This document shows positions 59,200 through 64,000 of a DNA stretch of 64,000 bases, in pieces. The notes under the pieces are model-generated. The model did not search any database, was not told where the DNA came from, and saw only the letters and a program-made list of their open reading frames with translations. Source of the stretch: Zerene cesonia. Its lineage: Eukaryota > Arthropoda > Insecta > Lepidoptera > Pieridae. Made by a program: the position numbers and the translations under genes. Every line of letters starts with the position of its first letter. The first letter of the stretch is position 1. Where the stretch lies: the NCBI RefSeq assembly GCF_012273895.1, contig NC_052126.1, positions 6,461,218-6,525,217 on the forward strand. The letters run 5' to 3'.

Positions 59200-59389
59200 A
59201 TAGCTGCGCCCCGCGGTTTCACCCTCCGAAGGTCCGTATCCCGATAAAAAGTTGCCTATATGTTATTCCAGTTGTTCAGCTATCTACGTACCAAATTTCA
59301 TTGCAATCGTTTCAGTAGTTTTTGCGTGAAAGAACAACAAACACACGCACACATCCTTACAAACTTTCGCATTTATAATAGTTGTAGGA
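59200..59389 (-). mobile_element. Helitron-like element, family A, mutated end
   Basis: TAGCTGCGCCCCGCGG is preceded by TA instead of C, so the CTAG end is altered. The GTAGGAATATCGG block is deleted. The rest of the core is normal. Confidence 0.8.
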
Positions 59390-59435
59390 TAGGATATTAG
59401 GATAGTAGGATAATTGTACAATTAAACGAACTTAC

Positions 59436-59603
59436 CTGAAGTGAAGTCTTATTGTAATTATACCCCAGGCTTGGTCCAAGATGTTCTCATTAACTTTATC
59501 ACCCGAATGAGTGACAAGACATCTTGGCCCAAGCCTGGAATATAACTGGCTAATAGTTTCGCTATCTATAAAGCACATAGTCATACCATCAAACCACATA
59601 TCG
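59436..59603 (-). CDS. Candidate internal exon, gene unknown
   Basis: The minus strand shows TTTTTATTTATAG|CGATATG (AG at 59604-59605) and CACTTCAG|GTAAG (donor 59431-59435), both near consensus, with an open frame of 55 codons between them (DMWFDGMTMCF... to ...IITIRLHF). Entry is in phase 1 and exit in phase 2. I do not recognise the peptide. The exon contains a 20-nt inverted repeat (59465-59484 with 59519-59538), unusual for coding DNA. It could equally be chance. Confidence 0.25.
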
Positions 59604-60695
59604 CTATAAATAAAAACGTTTTCTTTAACACAACACACCAACAACCGTTATATCCGAACCAAGCCACCCATTACATTATTGTAATGATTTTATTTACCTT
59701 TCGCGTAAATGAAAGTATGTTCCTCCATACCATTATATAACATACAAGCACACTTGAATCCTGTTATATCGGTCACTTCAAACAATGGGAACAATATAAA
59801 AAATACGCCACACGATGCCTGTTGACTCACAGCGAGAGCTCTTTAATAATTGTTTTATTATTCCCATTATTACATTACTATAATGCTTAATAATTGTTAT
59901 TGAATAACACGACCAATTTAAAATGACCCCCGCGTATTGAATACTGTCTTGTAATGCGCCGCAATAAGGGAGGCACCGTAATTAATACGTATTTTAAGGG
60001 ATTTTTATTAATTGTTTAACGATCGATTCCTTTGTCCATTGTTGGGCGTGGACCGCTTTGTGGGCTGGCTTTATTTCATTGTTATACACTAATTAAGTAT
60101 TATAGTATGTGAGTTTGAGTTTTATTCTTATGTATTGTGTTTGTGAAACATTTGAGCGTTGTTATAGCATTGAGCTAACCGTTGATTTTATAAATTTGTA
60201 ATACGTTAGGGTTAGGAACGTTTAGTTTATAATTGGGAGGGAATAGGAAATAAATTACAGTGCAAGATTATACGCGTGTTTTTGGGCATAAGTGAAAAAT
60301 CTTGCAATTATCCTAAAGGCTAATAAAAGCTTACTTCAGGGATCAATTTTGGACTTTTTCTTTTTAAACCATATATGAAATAATGATGTTTAAAGAATAG
60401 AAAATATAAATCTAAAGCGAAATTCGTATTTCAGAACCGCGGCAGTTTCGACGTAGTATATGTAGTAGTGATGGTCCTGATGTCTTGGCCTTGGATGAGA
60501 CTTGGGCCATTCATGATCCCGAAAGTATATCGAATCCGCTTCACGATCGATTGTTTCTATTCTTTAATTGTTTTCATACATTCATTATTATCTAAGCATT
60601 TCAATGCTGTACAACTAAAAGCTATGTGATATGAAGGTAAGGTACCTACGAATCAACAAAATTAATAATTATAATCTAAAAAGTTACCTAGACAG

Positions 60696-60842
60696 GTTCA
60701 TTTCAAGCAATTCTACATCCCTGGAAAAGCCTAAACACTCAGCTAAACTCAAACGTTTCCGATATCCGATACACGGGATTTTACACACTGTCGCAGATCA
60801 ACAAACGCACCTTCTTCACAGAATCGTGGACCCTCAGGGCAC
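60696..60842 (+). CDS. Weak candidate exon, gene unknown
   Basis: CCTAGACAG ends at 60695, and GTGAGT is at 60843-60848. Between them 48 codons stay open and include KPKHSAKLKRFRYPIHGILH and LLHRIVDPQG. The basic composition and good donor are the only support. No family is recognised. Confidence 0.18.
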
Positions 60843-61321
60843 GTGAGTCTGACGTGGCGTGTAATCGTAAATTGTACAAACCAGCGCTAGTAACAATTGA
60901 ATTTATCGCTTCACTTAGTTACGTTGGGAGTTTCTCTCGGTTGAAAAAAGCTATGCCTTTAAGAGGTTTTCGGAAACCACTGTTGTGGAGGATGCAGGAT
61001 TTTTTGTTTGCTTGCATTTCTCGATAGGTGTTAATGCTGTCTATTTTGATGAATAATAACAATTGGGTTGTTTGTTTGCACCACAAATTCGCTTCTTATG
61101 ATTGCATATAATGGTTATCTCTAACAAAAGATTTATTACAGTGTTAATACGGAAAGCATCCATCGTCTGTACCGTTGTTAACAAAATTTCAACTTAGAGT
61201 TTCGGCACAGAAAGCCTAAATTTGCCAAAATTTCAATGAAATTAAAACAATATCTTTAAAGCAGTTCTTAATTTGTTTAAACTTCTACCTTTTTATACCT
61301 ACTAGCTACTTCGTACATTTC

Positions 61322-61450
61322 CTTTCCTACCAGGTTGCCTGGCGGAGAGTGTTTAGCAATAAGGCCCCCTCTTGTACAAACGACGCCGTATACTTTTGTT
61401 TCTTGTTTCTGTCTAAGTTTGTGCAATAAAATATTATAAATAAATAAATA
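61322..61450 (+). mobile_element. LINE/SINE 3' tail ending in AATAAA-type repeats
   Basis: ACCAGGTTGCCTGGCGGAGA, then a TTTAGCAATAAGGCC block and GTGCAATAAAATATTATAAATAAATAAATA, form the 3' end seen on many lepidopteran retroelements. No coding part is present. Assignment to a LINE clade is from memory of the motif. Confidence 0.5.
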
Positions 61451-61619
61451 CCCATAATCACTGCTTCAAAAACAGATAAAAATTTATATAAATGAATTAA
61501 ATAAAATAAAATTTATATAAAATATGTTTATTGTCTGTACTAAAAATTAACTACTACTTAAACTACCTTCACTTAAATAAAACTAACGAAAAAAGTAAAA
61601 TACTATACTGTGCGGCTTG

Positions 61620-61745
61620 TTAATTACAGACAAAAGGGACTGAGTCAGTTAAAGTTATGCAAGAGCTGAGCTTCATAACACTGGTATTCAGCAGCCCCTT
61701 GTGACACATGGAGCAGACAGAACCTTTCATCCTCCTCAGGTAATA
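61620..61745 (-). CDS. Candidate terminal exon with downstream AATAAA
   Basis: The minus strand has two overlapping open frames here. One ends PEEDERFCLLHVSQGAAEYQ... with TGA at 61645-61647. The other holds MKGSVCSMCHKGLLNTSVMK..., with a CxxC pair, and stops at 61620-61622. An AATAAA on the same strand at 61527-61532 would give a short 3' UTR. The acceptor is not clear and the protein is unrecognised. The plus strand also has an open frame ending CCTCAG|GTAATA, so strand is uncertain. Confidence 0.22.
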   Translation of the reverse strand, partial: YYLRRMKGSVCSMCHKGLLNTSVMKLSSCITLTDSVPFVCN

Positions 61746-63785
61746 CCAACAATAGTTGGCTCACATTTTACACTAACTAAACTCATTAAATACCTAAATA
61801 ATAACAACATTTACTTGATTACAGCCTGTCTATTGGTTACTCTTCAAGTATCTCAAATCCTCTATATTTAACAAGATTTCAGGGCAAACATTTTGATCGG
61901 ATTCAATTTGATATCATGGAACAATTTCATATGCATCACGGGCCCATTATTTAAATAAAACCTCCACCGTATCAATAACCATTATTACCCTTTCAAGTAT
62001 TTAGTTTATTCAAGTACGTTCGCATTGAAATATCAAACTACCGGTCACATGTCATCCTGAATGAAGCCAATATAAAAAGAAATTATAATAACAAACACAA
62101 TAAATCCCTTGAGCTATCTCCCACGCAATATTATAAACAAAAATAGCCTTTATTCCTTTACCACAGATTATACAAATATAAATAAAAGCACAAAGGTTAT
62201 AATAAAAAGTTTTTATTCGGTCGATTCTGCAATAATTTCTCAACAATACGTAATTGATATGTCTTTAGTTTCGAATAACGAAGCGGCCAGCGTAACTTGG
62301 CCCCTGGTAATGCTACTTTTATTGAGAATTGGTTTGTAATTTAGATACGATGTGCTCTATGGTAGGTCAACTTAAAATGGTTGTAAGGAGAATTCTTACC
62401 TGCTATTATGTTGAAGTTTTATTGAATGCTTCTAGTGTTTTAGGGTACCGTTTTGTATGGATGAATATCATTGTTTAGAAATAATGTTTTAATTTGCTAT
62501 TATCGTTTTCTCTATTTAATACCTGAAAACAAACGAAGGGTGTTATAAATAGGTACGTATGTATGTTTTGAGTATCATTTATAATCGAACCGAGATACTT
62601 CTGTTATCTAGGTAGGGTTATTGACAAATAGAAACATTCCGGTCGAATATATATTAGTTCCCATTGGAACTACTAAAAGGGTATTAGCCAACGATGTGGC
62701 TAGTAATTGGCTAAAGGATAGGTTTTATACACACATGTCGGTGTTTATCAATATATTTCATTTTTACATACGGAACCCAATAATAACGACTCCGTTTCAT
62801 GCTTCAAAACTCTCTAGTTTTTATTTGAACAATTAATATTGTGGTTTGCAGACGAATTTCTGTAGTATTATGTGACAGTAACCCGTTGTCAGATCTTTTT
62901 TTTAATTGTAGAAAACCACAGACAATTAAAGCACAGATTATAGGTACCTACGAATATTAAAAAGGTTTTATCATCGAAAACGGATATAGAGAAAGTTGTG
63001 AAATGTCTTAATTTAGTTCAGGGCGTGGCAGGATATTTATTTTTGCTATCTTTTTAGTAATCGATCAGAGATATTTTCCCACTGTTCAGAATTTTGCCTC
63101 AGATATCGCAGACAAAGCCGCGTGTTAAAATGTTGCGTTTTTTTACGCTTATACAACTGAAGTTTATATTGTAATACATATATTTATAACCGACATCATC
63201 CCAAAAACTAGTATGTTCACAAATTTTAGCGTGTTTACTTTTCCATTCTTTTCTAGTATTGCATTGTTTCAATAATTCGATTAATGGATCGAATATTTAT
63301 AATATAGAAAGGCAATCTATTTTAATTTCCATTTTGTCATTATTTTACGCTCACAATAAATAACAAATAGTTTCATCAAACGAGCACGGTTGTGCGTATA
63401 GTTATGAGTGTCTACGAGTTAGTTCTAAATAACTAAATTACTACGAGCAATAAACTTCCAATCCATTACCTTATTTGCAAAATATTCCACACAATAACAC
63501 AAAAAAGTGTAGGTTTTGAAACTATCAGATTACTTCATTCAAATGATTTTTTGTTTGGTTTCCTACATCAATAAGTTTCTCCGTAACCATCGCTTCGGTT
63601 TTTATGAAACTTCATACGTTTCATTGGGCTTTACACACTTGTATATTAGGTATCATTTGTGGCTAAGCTTGTAAAAAAAACTAAATTTTATTTGTTGAAG
63701 AAATATATAAGGTGGAACAGAACAATTTCACTTTGTTTCCTACATTATTTTCATTTCATTCATTGATGCTTACGTATTGTGGCTA
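61746..63785. other. AT-rich stretch, nothing identified
   Basis: No repeat of the families above and no coding signal that survives inspection. Confidence 0.5.
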
Positions 63786-63970
63786 AGATGATGATGACGA
63801 AAGTCATCATATTAGCCACAAGACGTCCACTGCTGAACATAGCCCACCCCCAAGACTTCCAGAACGGGTGATCAGCGGCCTGCTTCCAGCGACCCTGTGC
63901 CACCTTGATCAGCTGCGTCGTCCTGAACGTGGTCTCCATTCGAGAACCCCTCTACTCCCACGGCATACTA
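63786..63970 (-). mobile_element. 3' end of an RTE-like LINE with frameshift and GAT-rich tail
   Basis: On the minus strand the sequence encodes GRWKQAADHPFWKSWG and then, in another frame, GYVQQWTSCG followed by a stop (63812-63814). This is the recognisable C terminus of lepidopteran RTE-type reverse transcriptases (usual form EAYVQQWTS). The frame change shows that the copy is dead. The tail is GATGAT-like, with a small ATGATGAC/GTCATCAT palindrome at 63788-63810. Confidence 0.65.
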
Positions 63971-64000
63971 CAACTTCAATCAGCGATTATAGCTCTTTTG

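Noticed and set aside
1..64000. A CRISPR array or bacterial-type defence island
   Set aside because: Repeats are dispersed transposons, not regularly spaced, and the genome is eukaryotic.

Overview
The window looks like nuclear DNA from a moth or butterfly. It is AT-rich, genes are sparse and split by small introns, and interspersed repeats of the kind common in Lepidoptera recur on both strands. Most prominent are short Helitron-like elements that begin TC and end CTAG between a host A and T. No prokaryotic operon, CRISPR array or rRNA is visible. A run of exactly 1000 N (13289-14288) next to a (TA)n repeat marks an assembly gap. The species cannot be named from this sequence.

Only one complete protein gene can be assembled with confidence. 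It is a six-coding-exon gene on the minus strand (34392-40924) for a 371-residue aminoglycoside-phosphotransferase-fold kinase that resembles hydroxylysine kinase (HYKK/AGPHD1). All five introns are GT-AG and phase-consistent, and the catalytic HGDxxxxN and DFGD motifs are present. A second minus-strand gene is seen as a convincing first coding exon (26864-27136, 91 residues, product not recognised). A phase-compatible candidate last exon lies at 22020-22190. Three weaker exon candidates lie at 59436-59603 (-), 60696-60842 (+) and 61620-61745 (-).

Layout: 1-13 kb is repeat-rich non-coding DNA with nested transposons. At 13.3-14.3 kb is the gap. From 14.3 to 22 kb are repeats, including two elements that share an inverted terminal motif. 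From 22 to 27.1 kb is the partial gene. From 27 to 34 kb is intergenic DNA with SINE-like and Helitron-like copies. From 34.4 to 40.9 kb is the kinase gene, with insertions in its introns. From 41 to 51 kb is repeat-dense DNA. At 51.3-52.4 kb is a 5'-truncated LINE whose RNase H reading frame is intact. From 52.4 to 64 kb are further repeats, two long hairpins (54655-54784 and 56976-57096) and the weak exon candidates.

The genes show no functional linkage. The main biology on display is the kinase gene and a layered history of non-autonomous Helitron, SINE, LINE and inverted-repeat insertions. I see no convincing new defence or enzymatic system. The observations most worth following are the long hairpins (one enclosing a tRNA T-arm-like sequence), the family with ATTATGTTATCTGTGGT ends, the nested insertions and the intact RNase H frame.
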